Assembly: GCF_003719295.1 (NCBI RefSeq) | Contig: NZ_RFLW01000002.1 | Coordinates: forward strand, 52,763-116,762 | DNA: 64,000 bases | From: Haliea alexandrii | Lineage (GTDB): Bacteria > Pseudomonadota > Gammaproteobacteria > Pseudomonadales > Halieaceae | Direction of reading: 5' to 3' | In this document: positions 1 to 9,224 of the stretch, one piece after another | Numbering within the stretch: the first letter of the stretch is position 1 | Layout of the letters: every line of letters starts with the position of its first letter | The notes under the pieces: generated by a model | Database searches by the model: none | What the model was told of the DNA's origin: nothing | What the model saw: only the letters and a program-made list of their open reading frames with translations | Translations under genes and position numbers: made by a program

Positions 1-253
1 CGGGGGAGTGGGCGTTCCGATGATGTCGCGCGTAAGCCCGTAGACCATGGGTTACCCCCCCCCCCAGATGATCAGCACGCCACCGTGATTGCAATCGAGG
101 TAGCGGACATTAGAGCCGTGGTGCCCCCAGAACTGGTAGAGCAGATTGATACTGATCATGGTGGTGATCATCCCCACAACAAAGCCCAGTACGGGCAACC
201 AGAGCGCGCGATCACCGTCAGGTTCAGAGGAGCGGCGAGCAACGTCAGGTCGT
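1..253 (-). pseudogene. Sterol desaturase / fatty acid hydroxylase family remnant
   Basis: No intact frame crosses this stretch, but conceptual translation of the minus strand gives pieces of the C-terminal half of a sterol desaturase-family membrane di-iron enzyme. The pieces, in order, are an NLTVIARS-like segment, WLPVLGFVVGM, SINLLYQFW, HHGSNVRYLDCNHGGVLIIW and then MVYGLTRDIIGTP. Intact members have about 25 residues between QFW and HHG and a DRLFGTF segment after IIW; both are missing here, the second replaced by a run of 12 C (G on this strand) near 55-66. The pieces lie in different frames. This is a decayed gene with deletions and frameshifts, and it may continue beyond the left edge. 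The family call rests on remembered motif order. Confidence 0.55.
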
Positions 254-524
254 CGCTCATGACTTGCTGAACCGTCATTGGCAGGTCAGACATCGACAGT
301 AACGTCACTCGCTAGGGGCTGGGCAGGCCAGAACACTAACGCTGCTGGCGGCGACGGAGAAGCCCTCATCAGGGACGGCAGTGTCAGTCGCCATTCCACC
401 GAGATCGTTTGAAAGCGATCGTGAGAGCACTGATATGCTGTGGTGCGCCAGTAAAGCTGCAATTCACAGCAAACTTTTGACCTGATCAGCTTTGAGAGTA
501 GTGGGCAGCTCGCGGACTGGGTCG

Positions 525-1508
525 CTACCGTTTGGATTGCGCATCATCTCGCGCAGCCTGCGGCGTCGTTCCCGTCCAGTCTCGAAACGCTGGATAGAGC
601 GAGTTCGGATCGTCATAGCCAATCAGGAAAGCGATTTCGGCAGTCGTCATTTGTGTATGAGCAAGGTAATACTTAGCGAGCTTAGCGCGGGTGGCGTCTA
701 AAACTTCACGATAGGTCACCCCCTCTGCGTTCAAATGGCGCTGGACGGTTCTAGCGCTGGCACCTAAAGCCGTCGCCACCTCGGCAAGTTCGCTTCGACC
801 GCTTGGGAGGAGTTCAACGAGCGCCGCCTGCACACGCTCCCTCATCGACGCTGACGCACCGCAATCAGCAAGTCGCTTTTCCAGAACTGGCTCTAAGAAC
901 TCCCACATAGCTGCGTCGGTCGTCACAATGGGGCATTGCACGTCCTCATGATTAAAGACAACCCTGTAATTCGGGCCGCGCGTCACAGGCACTCCAAAGT
1001 AGGTCGAAAAGGCAGTCGATCTCGCCAGGTCAATGGGTGCCTCAACGCGCATTGGAATGATTGGTCGGCGCGTCAGGTGACGCGCCAGACTTACCCACAC
1101 CACGAGCTCTGCAACACCCCACAGCCGTGGTGGTATCTGCAAGCCGTTGACGTGACAGGTGGCAGCGAAACCGGCATCGCTCTCAATAATCAAGCGGCAG
1201 GGACCCATCAGCGGTTTATAGCGTTGAAACCTTCTCATAGCTTGCTCGAAGTTTTCAGAGCACATGGCCGCGAACAGCGCTGGGTCAAACATATCCAGCG
1301 TGACATTTTTACCTATCTGTAAAGCGAGGTCGGGCTGGTTAACTTCGGCCTCAAACGCGTCCCAGAGTGAAGCCCATGCGGTGACATCAATCAACACGGG
1401 ATCATCCGCGAAAATCCCGACGGGCAACCCGGCCTTTCGCGCCAAAACCTCTGCAGATATATCAAATGCAGGCAAAATCACATGCCAGTAGCGCTCAATT
1501 CGAAACAT
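525..1508 (-). CDS. AraC-family transcriptional regulator (OruR/ArgR-like architecture)
   Basis: Cytoplasmic DNA-binding regulator of about 327 residues. The first two thirds resemble the 'arabinose-binding domain' of the OruR/ArgR group of AraC regulators. The last ~95 residues are the double helix-turn-helix: an ASARTVQRHLNAEGVTYREV segment, then TTAEIAFLIGYDDPNSLYPAF, the signature of the second helix. I chose the ATG at 1508 because an AGGGG ribosome site lies about 9 bases upstream; a longer reading frame runs to 1571. It stands alone, with the CTERM protein gene downstream of its start region on the same strand. The effector is unknown; relatives often control neighbouring lipid or amino-acid genes. 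Confidence 0.85.
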   Translation of the reverse strand: MFRIERYWHVILPAFDISAEVLARKAGLPVGIFADDPVLIDVTAWASLWDAFEAEVNQPDLALQIGKNVTLDMFDPALFAAMCSENFEQAMRRFQRYKPLMGPCRLIIESDAGFAATCHVNGLQIPPRLWGVAELVVWVSLARHLTRRPIIPMRVEAPIDLARSTAFSTYFGVPVTRGPNYRVVFNHEDVQCPIVTTDAAMWEFLEPVLEKRLADCGASASMRERVQAALVELLPSGRSELAEVATALGASARTVQRHLNAEGVTYREVLDATRAKLAKYYLAHTQMTTAEIAFLIGYDDPNSLYPAFRDWTGTTPQAARDDAQSKR

Positions 1509-1781
1509 TGAATTGCCCCTTTGATGATCTGATCCCTGTGTGTTGCTCCCTATAGTACCCGCTAATGCCAATCAGAGCCGCAAGATCACCGGCGCGGCTG
1601 CGTAAGGTGGGTACAGGGTATCCATCCCGTGATGCCAGCATCCTCCAGCAGCTCTTGTCGGCTGGAACAGGGGGCATGTCACCTGATGGGCACCCATTGT
1701 CCATGGAGTCAGGCTTTGACGCCCCGCTTCCTCCACAGAATCCCGTAGCGTTGGATAGGGGGTATTGAGCCGAATAAGGAG

Positions 1782-2336
1782 TTACGCCTTGAGTTTGCGC
1801 AGCCCCAGAAGCCCTAAAAGAGAACCGAGGGCCATTAGTCCGTAGAAGGGCAGCGTTGGAACTGGAGTAGCGGGGTTAGCTGAGGAAGTTGTGCCGGGAG
1901 TAAACGTCAGAGTGGTCGCTGTTTCATTGAGATTGGCAATGGAAGAGCCGACTGGAAAAATGTAGTTCAGGCCGTCTTCACTTTCACAGTCAAAATTCAG
2001 TTGTTCTTGAAAATCGGGTGACAGATCGGCGGTAGCGAGAGAGCAATCTGCCAACGTGAATGTGATAGTGCTACCAGGGACAAAACCGTCTGCAAAAACA
2101 TTGCCACCCGAGATGGTCATAGTAAGTGAGAGGATAGCTCCCGTTCCACTAACGCCAGTTGAGCCGACACTGCTTCCGACGGGAACAGTCTCATCATCCC
2201 ATGTAAAGCTGCCTGTACCACTCTCACCATTGTCACCCGTAATAGCGAAGCTGTGCTGCTGGATAGCAGCTGACACCGCACCCGAGGTAAGTACAGCGAC
2301 AAGCGCGAAACTGAGGCTACATGAAGCTTTTTTCAT
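1782..2336 (-). CDS. Exported protein with CTERM-type sorting tail
   Basis: A 184-residue protein with a clear Sec signal peptide (about residues 1-23, ending AVSA). The middle is Ser/Thr/Gly-rich and probably beta-structured, with cysteines at about C97 and C116. The tail has the three parts of an exosortase substrate: a PVPTLPFYG motif, a hydrophobic helix of about 15 residues, and the basic end LRKLKA. The VPTLP motif is closer to the IPTL-CTERM group, processed by exosortase H, than to classic PEP-CTERM. I infer export, cleavage and attachment at the cell surface. No exosortase gene lies in the window. The function of the mature protein is unknown. Confidence 0.75.
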   Translation of the reverse strand: MKKASCSLSFALVAVLTSGAVSAAIQQHSFAITGDNGESGTGSFTWDDETVPVGSSVGSTGVSGTGAILSLTMTISGGNVFADGFVPGSTITFTLADCSLATADLSPDFQEQLNFDCESEDGLNYIFPVGSSIANLNETATTLTFTPGTTSSANPATPVPTLPFYGLMALGSLLGLLGLRKLKA

Positions 2337-2867
2337 AAAGTTTTTTCCCTAGAAAATATTCCAGCCGAGGAAGGCTTTTTGCACCACATCCTGGGACACT
2401 AACACACAGACGGCTTTGACCGGCGTAGTTACAATCCCCGATACACGGTTGGCATGGCCATTTGGCCGCACAGAACTGCGGTCTCGCTTGCCGCTCGAGA
2501 TGGTGAGGAGCATCGCTCAAGGCGTGGAATGATGCACTAGTCAGACGCGCCAAATTACTTGGCATTTCCGCCAGAGACGGTGCGGCGTGGACGCCTCCCC
2601 AGCGTCCAAACCAGCCCTGTTTATCGCTCCAATCCTGCCAGGGCTGGAGGATGGTGAAGCGCCCCGGGTTTGTCGGAGGCTCCCTTGCTCAAGGTTGGGT
2701 CAAGTCAGTCCGCGGGCAGGTGTGTAGTTGGGGCCCAAGCACAAGGCGCCGTGTGACGCGTGTAGAGGGAATGCCGGTGGGTAACTTTTTGTAACGGATG
2801 TGGCCGGGCGAACGTATGGGAGTCAGGTTTTGGGTAAAATCCGTGATTGCCCTACGGGATGTTGTTC
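2337..2867. other. Divergent intergenic region, no gene seen
   Basis: This 530-base gap separates the minus-strand CTERM gene from the plus-strand TonB receptor gene. I see no convincing coding sequence. It contains a perfect 9-bp inverted repeat, CCAGCCCTG at 2611-2619 and CAGGGCTGG at 2639-2647, with a 19-base loop; this could be an operator or a hairpin. Near 2781-2795 the sequence GTAAC occurs twice, ten bases apart. The promoters of both flanking genes should lie here. Confidence 0.4.
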
Positions 2868-5039
2868 ATGCGCAGTTCTCTCTTTTTTTTCGCCGGTGTG
2901 TGTTGTGCGGCGGCCAGCGTTGGTGTGTCTGCCCAGGCGCGAGGCGAGCCGCAGCTGGAGGAGGTAAGGGTAACCGCTCAGAAACGTAGCGAGCCTCTGC
3001 AATTAGTGCCCATTTCCCTGGTTAGCCTGGATGAGACAGCGCTGGCGACGATTGGCTTCGATGATCTGGAATCGCTTCGTCTGCAGGTGCCTGGCCTGCA
3101 GCTTTTGCCCCATCCGAATGCGCAGTCCACTCAGCTGGTCTTTCTCCGGGGAGTGGGTAACGCCGACGAACAGATTATCCAGGATCCCTCGGTCGGCGTT
3201 TACCTCGACGGCGTTTACCTGGCGCGCAGTCAGGGACTGAATCTGGAACTGCTCGACATTGAGCGTGTTGAGGTACTCAGAGGGCCTCAGGGTACGCTTT
3301 ATGGGCGCAACGCAACGGGCGGTGCGGTCAATTTTGTCACCCGCCTGCCTGAGTTGGGGGAGTGGGCCTTCCGACAGCACCTCGGCACTGGCAGTCGCGA
3401 CCTGCTGCGCAGCCGGACGGGGCTCAACCTGCCATTGGGTGATACAGCGGCACTGGGGGTTGGCTATTTGGTTTCCTCCCAGCAGGGTTTTGTACGCAAT
3501 GCAGGGAGTGGGAAAAGTCACTTCGGCAGCCGCGATCGCGAGGCCTTGCGGGCAGATCTGTATTGGGAACCTGTGCCATCCTGGCGCTTGCGCTACGCCT
3601 ACGACACAGCGGAGAGTGAGGACACGCCGGCCTTCATCGATCGTGTGCCTCTTGCCCCACTTGCGGCTGACCGCCCATCCAGCGGCAGTCCCGACGTTGC
3701 TGACTTGCGCGCCAACCGGGTGCATGCAGAGGGCCATAGTGTTCATGTCAGCTGGTCTCCCGGCGGTGTCTTTGAGGTACGCTCCATAACCGGATATCGT
3801 AAATTAGTAGACTATCAGAATCAGGACTTTCACAGCGGCGAGTTCGGGCCCCTGCCACTACTGCAAACCGAGGCGACAGGGATCCAGGACAATTGGAGCC
3901 AGGAACTGCAGTTTCTGGGTGGCTCGGATGAGTGGGGTCTCGAGCACATTTTCGGCATCTACTGGTTCAAGGAACAGGCGGAGCGAATGGCGAGCAACTA
4001 CACGCCAGGCACCGGCCTGCGGCGGTTGGTGTTCGGGCGTGACATCGAAAATACCGCATTGGCCGTCTTCGGGCATGTGAAATGGGCGCCTCCGGTTCTG
4101 GATCGGCGCCTCGAAATGACGCTGGGCGGCCGCTGGTCCGAGGACAAGCGGCGGGCGGTACTCAATCGCGCGCTGGAAAACGTGGCGACTGGCACCGTCA
4201 CCTTTAATCCACAGCCCAGCGCGGGTGAACAGGAGTTCGATAATTTTAGCCCATCCTTTGTGATGAGCTGGCAAACCCATGAGACTATCAATCTGTACGC
4301 GAAAGTGGTGGAGGGCTACAAGAGTGGAGGGTTTAATGCGCGGGCTACGAGCCCCCAACGGTTCAGCGAAGGGTTTGACGATGAAACGCTGGTATCCTGG
4401 GAATTGGGGCTGAAATCGGATTGGCTGGATCGTCGCGTGAGACTCAACGTGGCACTGTTCCAGTCTGACTACGAAGATATTCAGGTCAATGTGCAGTCAG
4501 ATCCGAATAACGTGTTGTTGTCGGATGTGCTCAACGCAGGCTCCGCGACCATTGACGGTCTCGAGCTTGATCTTTCCGGGCTATGGGGTGACAACCTGCG
4601 CTATGACATCCGCTACGCCTGGCTGGATGCCGGCTTCGATCGCATCACTGCTGCGGATGGGACCAATGTGGCTGATCGCTATCGGTTTATCGGAGCGCCC
4701 AGGCATTTTTTGACTTTGGGCCTGGAGTACACGCTCGCTGAGACTGCGCTCGGCCATGTGCGGCTGGCGAGTCAGTACTTGTGGCAAGAAGCGCAGTTTT
4801 CCAGCAGCACGGTGAATGCAGGCACGTATATCATTCAGGCTCACGGATTGTGGAATGCACGTCTGACCTTGTCATCCCCGCTGCCCCGGGGCGAGGTGGA
4901 GGTCGCCCTTTGGGGCAAGAACCTCAGCGACGAGGAGTACTACACAGCACACTTCAACGGCGGCGCCGGGTTCGCGGTCCCTTCTGCGATCTGGGGTGCG
5001 CCGCGCAGTTTGGGTGTGGATTTCAGCTACGCTTATTGA
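2868..5039 (+). CDS. TonB-dependent outer-membrane receptor
   Basis: An outer-membrane active transporter of about 723 residues that takes up a ligand using TonB energy. It has a signal peptide (about residues 1-22, ending VSAQA), then a TonB-box-like EEVRVTAQKR. A plug domain follows with FLRGVGN and the conserved block VEVLRGPQGTLYGRNATGGAVNFVT, here in two adjoining parts. The rest is a 22-strand barrel, with the late motif NLYAKVVEGYKSGGFNAR typical of the Iron-siderophore-like catabolic receptors. The chain ends in Tyr rather than the usual Phe. I chose the ATG at 2868 because a GGGA box precedes it; a TTG at 2847 and an ATG at 2859 are in frame. The substrate cannot be told from sequence; the adjacent lipoproteins are on the other strand. 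Confidence 0.9.
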   Translation: MRSSLFFFAGVCCAAASVGVSAQARGEPQLEEVRVTAQKRSEPLQLVPISLVSLDETALATIGFDDLESLRLQVPGLQLLPHPNAQSTQLVFLRGVGNADEQIIQDPSVGVYLDGVYLARSQGLNLELLDIERVEVLRGPQGTLYGRNATGGAVNFVTRLPELGEWAFRQHLGTGSRDLLRSRTGLNLPLGDTAALGVGYLVSSQQGFVRNAGSGKSHFGSRDREALRADLYWEPVPSWRLRYAYDTAESEDTPAFIDRVPLAPLAADRPSSGSPDVADLRANRVHAEGHSVHVSWSPGGVFEVRSITGYRKLVDYQNQDFHSGEFGPLPLLQTEATGIQDNWSQELQFLGGSDEWGLEHIFGIYWFKEQAERMASNYTPGTGLRRLVFGRDIENTALAVFGHVKWAPPVLDRRLEMTLGGRWSEDKRRAVLNRALENVATGTVTFNPQPSAGEQEFDNFSPSFVMSWQTHETINLYAKVVEGYKSGGFNARATSPQRFSEGFDDETLVSWELGLKSDWLDRRVRLNVALFQSDYEDIQVNVQSDPNNVLLSDVLNAGSATIDGLELDLSGLWGDNLRYDIRYAWLDAGFDRITAADGTNVADRYRFIGAPRHFLTLGLEYTLAETALGHVRLASQYLWQEAQFSSSTVNAGTYIIQAHGLWNARLTLSSPLPRGEVEVALWGKNLSDEEYYTAHFNGGAGFAVPSAIWGAPRSLGVDFSYAY

Positions 5040-5189
5040 GCCAAACACGCGGGTGTCCTGGTACAGATTCACCTGCTCCGTGAGCGCACGGACCTCACGG
5101 CCTGGCGATGGCCTTGTCCCCTGTCAGGGCGAGAATGGACGCGGCGCTGGAGGTCAGTTTGCCCATCAGGCTGCCGCGCAACAGAGATG

Positions 5190-6833
5190 CTAGTCGGTAA
5201 CGGAAGCGGCTTGCTCGGCAGAGCGAAGGTCGATGTATGTCACCATCTGTGGATCATCGATAGCGATCGTAACCGGCACCGTATGATCCGGGCTGCCCTG
5301 ACTGTAAGTGGTGCCGGGGAAGGGGTTATTTCCGGGCCCACCCGGGTTGTAAAACTGCCAGTAGCCGTCGTCTGTGCGTTCGCCGACAGCCTGCTGAGAG
5401 GGCACCCTGACACCTACAATTTTTTTGATTGTCGCCTCATCGCCCTTCAGAATGATATCGATTTGATTATCCCTGTCTTCTGCATAGCAATCATTGCCGT
5501 CGATCACCTGCCCCGGGGGGCCCAATTCGGCAAGCCCTATCACCTCGATCACGTTGCCATCGATAACATACTCAGTGCCGGAATTTTCAAGCTGCACGAT
5601 CTCGCCGCTATCGGTTTTTACTTGTACTTGGAAAAAATTGTCATACTGACTCGGTTTTAGACCCGTTACGCCGTCCGGCGTATACCCACCGGTCGTGAAC
5701 ACCCTTAGCCTGTACTCCGCTTCGTCTCCGTAGAGAGCAATCCCATCGTTTGGCGAGTTGGCATCGAAGCCGGGCGGACCCTCGTCGCCCAGCCGGGATA
5801 TAACGTTGACTTTTGCGGCTGTCAGCCGCGGGCCGTTACCCGGGGTGTGATAGGGGGAACCCGGTGCATTTATATATAGCCCCACCGCCGAGGTCAGGGA
5901 GCCGTCGGGCGCTACCATCATCATTGGCGTACCATCATCGACGACTTCGATCCTGACCGGGTAAAGCACGTCCGGATCATCAAGCAGCAGGCGATTGCCA
6001 AGCTGGCCGAAGAGCACAACCACCGCCCGTTCATTGTAGTCATAGTTCGGCGTGGCCACCGCTACCTCTGCATAGGCCTGACTGTAGTCATTGAAGGTAA
6101 TGAGAAAGTCTGAACCTTCGACGGTGCTGTAGAGAACCGGCCAGGAAAACTCCACGGGCATACCACCACCGTAAAGTATCTCTGGCGGACCGGCTGCCGC
6201 TAGAATGGTAGAGATTGACTGCGCAGAGGTGTACATGCCCGCGGCTGGCGTTACGTCACCACACCCCTTGAGGGTATTCCAGGTTCCCCCGGCCTCCAGG
6301 ACAACCTGCTCACTGTAAGCATCGGTGCCGGTGAAGCCCGGCACGCCGATAATGCCTGAAAAGCCAAGCCCTCCTGCGAGAATACGCGGTTCGTCATCCC
6401 AAACATCTGCATTGATAACAATATCAAGGTCGAGCACAGCGGCGGGAGACAATCCATCTCCGGGCAAGGTCAGCGTCATTTCCTCGCCTGCAGGCTCAAA
6501 GATAATCACGCCGATCTGTGTATCCTCGGCAGTTAATAGCTCCATTTCCACCTGTGTTGCCGCGGTTGGCACGGAGAAGGACGTGGCCTGCTCCCGGGTA
6601 AGGATCCTGGAGGTGTCCAAACCTTCGCCGCTGCTTGTGACACGGATGCTTGTCACGTTCTGGGTGACGTAATTCAGCAGCAGAGACGCCGCATCGACCG
6701 TGGTCATTGGCTGGTCGGGGTCAGCGTCAGGATTTGTCGTCGTCGCATCAATATCTCGATCAACGTTGTTGCTATCGCTGCATCCGGTTGCTGTGAACAC
6801 AAGGACAGCCAATAGCCACGCACGAATTATCAT
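5190..6833 (-). CDS. Large lipoprotein of unknown function
   Basis: A 547-residue protein with a lipoprotein signal peptide: an N-terminal hydrophobic stretch and the lipobox TATGC with the lipidated Cys at residue 18, followed by Ser-Asp. It should be anchored in a membrane facing the periplasm or the surface. The mature part is acidic, Gly/Pro- and Asp-rich, with no membrane segment and no catalytic motif that I recognise. The start has a GGAG box eight bases upstream. It is convergent with the TonB receptor, whose stop is about 150 bases away, and is followed upstream by a second lipoprotein on the same strand. I cannot assign a family. Confidence 0.75.
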   Translation of the reverse strand: MIIRAWLLAVLVFTATGCSDSNNVDRDIDATTTNPDADPDQPMTTVDAASLLLNYVTQNVTSIRVTSSGEGLDTSRILTREQATSFSVPTAATQVEMELLTAEDTQIGVIIFEPAGEEMTLTLPGDGLSPAAVLDLDIVINADVWDDEPRILAGGLGFSGIIGVPGFTGTDAYSEQVVLEAGGTWNTLKGCGDVTPAAGMYTSAQSISTILAAAGPPEILYGGGMPVEFSWPVLYSTVEGSDFLITFNDYSQAYAEVAVATPNYDYNERAVVVLFGQLGNRLLLDDPDVLYPVRIEVVDDGTPMMMVAPDGSLTSAVGLYINAPGSPYHTPGNGPRLTAAKVNVISRLGDEGPPGFDANSPNDGIALYGDEAEYRLRVFTTGGYTPDGVTGLKPSQYDNFFQVQVKTDSGEIVQLENSGTEYVIDGNVIEVIGLAELGPPGQVIDGNDCYAEDRDNQIDIILKGDEATIKKIVGVRVPSQQAVGERTDDGYWQFYNPGGPGNNPFPGTTYSQGSPDHTVPVTIAIDDPQMVTYIDLRSAEQAASVTD

Positions 6834-6905
6834 CAGAAGTCTCCAGGGGGTTGTAGCATTAACGCAGATGGCTGAAGAAGAGCCGGAATTGTTTTCGGGA
6901 TGGGC

Positions 6906-7604
6906 TCAAGGCTCAATGCAAACAGCGTCACCGCGCGCTGAGCAGAGCTTATAGCGGATGGCCGCGGTCCAGAAATCCATAATCTCGTACACATCGCCCC
7001 AGGTCTTGAGTGTTGCTGCATTAATAGCGTTGCCACCCACTCGACGATCCATCGACGCCACCATAACCTCGCCGGTCATGGCATCCGATATTTTCGCCTC
7101 AATAGCCGCGGACCCCTGAAACATTGGCTTCCCCGTGATTTTGCTGGCGGCAGTACTGAGAACACGGGCTGGAGCCACCGCTTTCGAGATGACGTCCCGT
7201 GCAACATCGGCTCCCTCCGCAGCAGTGAGAGCCACTTCAAAACGAAGTGCTCCCGGCTCTGGAGCATCAATTATGCGATAGTCCTCGGCGAGCGCAGCAC
7301 TGAGCGTTGCATAAAATCGTCCTGCAATCGCCTGGGCTTGAGCAGCGGTCAAAGCGCTGTCCTCAGGCAACCACAGCTGCACCGGTTCAAGAAGAATCGC
7401 ATCGCTTTTCCGGATGATATCCAGCGCCCTGAGGTTTCGATAGACGTGCAGGCCTTCACCATCGTCGCCGGGTCGCATACGACTGTAATACCCCTCGAGG
7501 AATCCTGACTCAACAAGCTTCTCATCGCTGGCACGTTCTGTTGCTGCACATCCCCAGAGGACCGGGAAACTGCAAACCAATATCAAAAGTACTACGCGTT
7601 GCAT
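6906..7604 (-). CDS. DUF3313-like lipoprotein
   Basis: A 232-residue lipoprotein. The signal peptide ends in VLWGC, with the lipidated Cys at residue 19. The body resembles the DUF3313 family: an early SGFL..YYS segment, a YRNLRALD-like stretch, a central LRFEVALTAAEG strand and the late 'MTGEVMVASMDRR' piece. Families of this kind are predicted outer-membrane lipoproteins with no known biochemical role. I chose the ATG at 7604 because a GGAG box lies nine bases upstream and the lipobox is then well placed; the frame is open to 7730. It lies just upstream of the larger lipoprotein (72-base gap) on the same strand, so the two may be co-transcribed. Confidence 0.7.
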   Translation of the reverse strand: MQRVVLLILVCSFPVLWGCAATERASDEKLVESGFLEGYYSRMRPGDDGEGLHVYRNLRALDIIRKSDAILLEPVQLWLPEDSALTAAQAQAIAGRFYATLSAALAEDYRIIDAPEPGALRFEVALTAAEGADVARDVISKAVAPARVLSTAASKITGKPMFQGSAAIEAKISDAMTGEVMVASMDRRVGGNAINAATLKTWGDVYEIMDFWTAAIRYKLCSARGDAVCIEP

Positions 7605-7704
7605 TTTGAAACACTCCAATGGCATGAGTTCAGGCAGCGGGAGCTGCAATGGGGCAGGGATCAAGAAAGCCCGGATAACCTGATGTGGGAATACCCGTGT
7701 GTGC

Positions 7705-8832
7705 TTACAGTTGATCCGGGTACTGATCACGAATACGTTCGGCTTCGTCGGCGCACATGGTCAGAGCAGCGACACAGGCGGGGTCCAGTTTGCCCTCGGC
7801 GGTGAGTCGGTCAAGCTCTGCAAGTGCGTCGGCCACAGGCCAGGGCTCCTTGTAGGGTCGACGACTCGTCAATGCGTCGAAGATGTCGGCGACAGCAACG
7901 ATTCTCGCCTCAACCGGGATGGCGTCACCGGATAATCCCCGAGGATAGCCCGACCCGTCTAGACATTCATGGTGGCCCTTGATGATATTGGTCATTACCG
8001 AGGAGTCCGGCAGATTCTGCACGCCGATGCGTTCCAGAACGCGCTCAGCCAGCGCCAGGCCCAAGTCGACGTGAGTCTCCATCATTTTGCGTTCATCGGC
8101 TGTGAGTCTACCGGGCTTCAGCAGGATGACATCCGGAATGCCAATCTTGCCGATGTCATGCAGAGGGGCAAACAGAAATACGTGCTCAATCCATTCATCA
8201 TTCAGGTCGTAGTACTCCCTCACCTGTCTGGCGATCAGGCGTGAGTAGAGTGCCATGCGTTCCAAGTGGGCGCCGGTCTCGAAATCGCGGAGTTTGGCAA
8301 TCTCGCGTGCCACGTTGGCTGAGTTAAGAATTGAACGCACAGCCTCGCGTTCGGTGGTAATGGCCATGGTCAACAGATTCGCGTACATGAGAATGTCGCG
8401 CTGCCGGCTGGGCGTGAAGGCCGCCCTCTGCATGGAATTGAAGAACAGCAGGCCAATGAAGCTGCCCATATCGTATATCGGCAGCGTGAAGGAAGAGAGA
8501 TAACCCTGCTCCAGCAGCCAGTTGGAATGTGGTGAATTGGGGTTAACTACGCTGGGTATATCATCGATGACCCTGAATTCACCGCTGTTGGCAAGGTGGC
8601 TGAGGGATTCACTGTTCTGCAGAGCGAATTCGTAACCATTGATCGGTATCCCGACCCGGGTGCTGTTAATGAAGGTTTTCAGCATGTCTGAGCCGGGCTC
8701 GTGCAAAACGCAGGCTATGCGATCAATCACGGGTACCCTGTCCAAAAGCTTCTCGTGCAAAGCTTTGATGCGCTCTCCGAGAGAGCCGCTCTCACTCATC
8801 AGGAGATGCTGGCCGCGGTGTTCAATTTGCAC
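7705..8832 (-). CDS. GAF-like plus HD-GYP cyclic-di-GMP phosphodiesterase
   Basis: A soluble 375-residue enzyme predicted to hydrolyse cyclic-di-GMP. Residues ~1-165 look like a GAF-type sensor domain. The C-terminal half is a full HD-GYP domain with [10 protein letters not shown], the distal HHE, and DGSGYPRGL, the GYP loop. All metal-binding His/Asp signatures that I can check are present, so the enzyme should be active. Translation starts at a GTG at 8832 behind a strong GGAGGT box; an ATG eleven codons in is the alternative. It is the first of two HD-GYP genes in the window and shares a roughly 390-base divergent promoter region with the histidine kinase gene. Confidence 0.88.
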   Translation of the reverse strand: MQIEHRGQHLLMSESGSLGERIKALHEKLLDRVPVIDRIACVLHEPGSDMLKTFINSTRVGIPINGYEFALQNSESLSHLANSGEFRVIDDIPSVVNPNSPHSNWLLEQGYLSSFTLPIYDMGSFIGLLFFNSMQRAAFTPSRQRDILMYANLLTMAITTEREAVRSILNSANVAREIAKLRDFETGAHLERMALYSRLIARQVREYYDLNDEWIEHVFLFAPLHDIGKIGIPDVILLKPGRLTADERKMMETHVDLGLALAERVLERIGVQNLPDSSVMTNIIKGHHECLDGSGYPRGLSGDAIPVEARIVAVADIFDALTSRRPYKEPWPVADALAELDRLTAEGKLDPACVAALTMCADEAERIRDQYPDQL

Positions 8833-9224
8833 CCTGGGATACCTCCGGGCAGGAACGGGTTGGACAAAAGCGGCGAGACTACATCACTATCCTTTTGCTG
8901 ATTGTAACGATATGTAATGCGCCGGCTGCAGTCCTGCCGGCCCTCGCCTTTCTCAGCCTCATCGTAGCACGCCGGATTTTCCAGAGTTTCAATTTTTGCG
9001 TTCCCAAGCTCCTTCAGTTCAGTTCGAAGCGCTCCGCATTCATGGCGTCCGCCGTCGGGCGCATGCCGCCGCTAAACGGAAATGGACTTGCAGCGCGATC
9101 TCTTGGTTCCGATCGGGTGGCGGGAGTCCGGTATCGCGATTTCAGTGGTGTGGAAGTAGGGTAGAATGATGCCGGGCGCATGCTCTGGAGTGATCTCACT
9201 TTCAACTCGATAGAGTACAGATTC
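8833..9224. other. Divergent promoter region, no gene seen
   Basis: A gap of about 390 bases between the HD-GYP phosphodiesterase (minus strand) and the histidine kinase (plus strand). I found no convincing coding sequence, RNA gene or long inverted repeat. Both genes should have their promoters here. Confidence 0.4.

Noticed and set aside
401..421. Small hairpin GATCG...CGATC as a terminator after the AraC gene.
   Set aside because: The stem is only five to seven pairs with a wobble, more than 100 bases beyond the stop, and has no T run.
2791..2813. A GTAAC-N13-CGAAC sequence upstream of the TonB receptor as a third copy of the ECF promoter block.
   Set aside because: Only the two short cores match, the spacing is one base shorter, and the AAAC and ATCAAT parts are missing.
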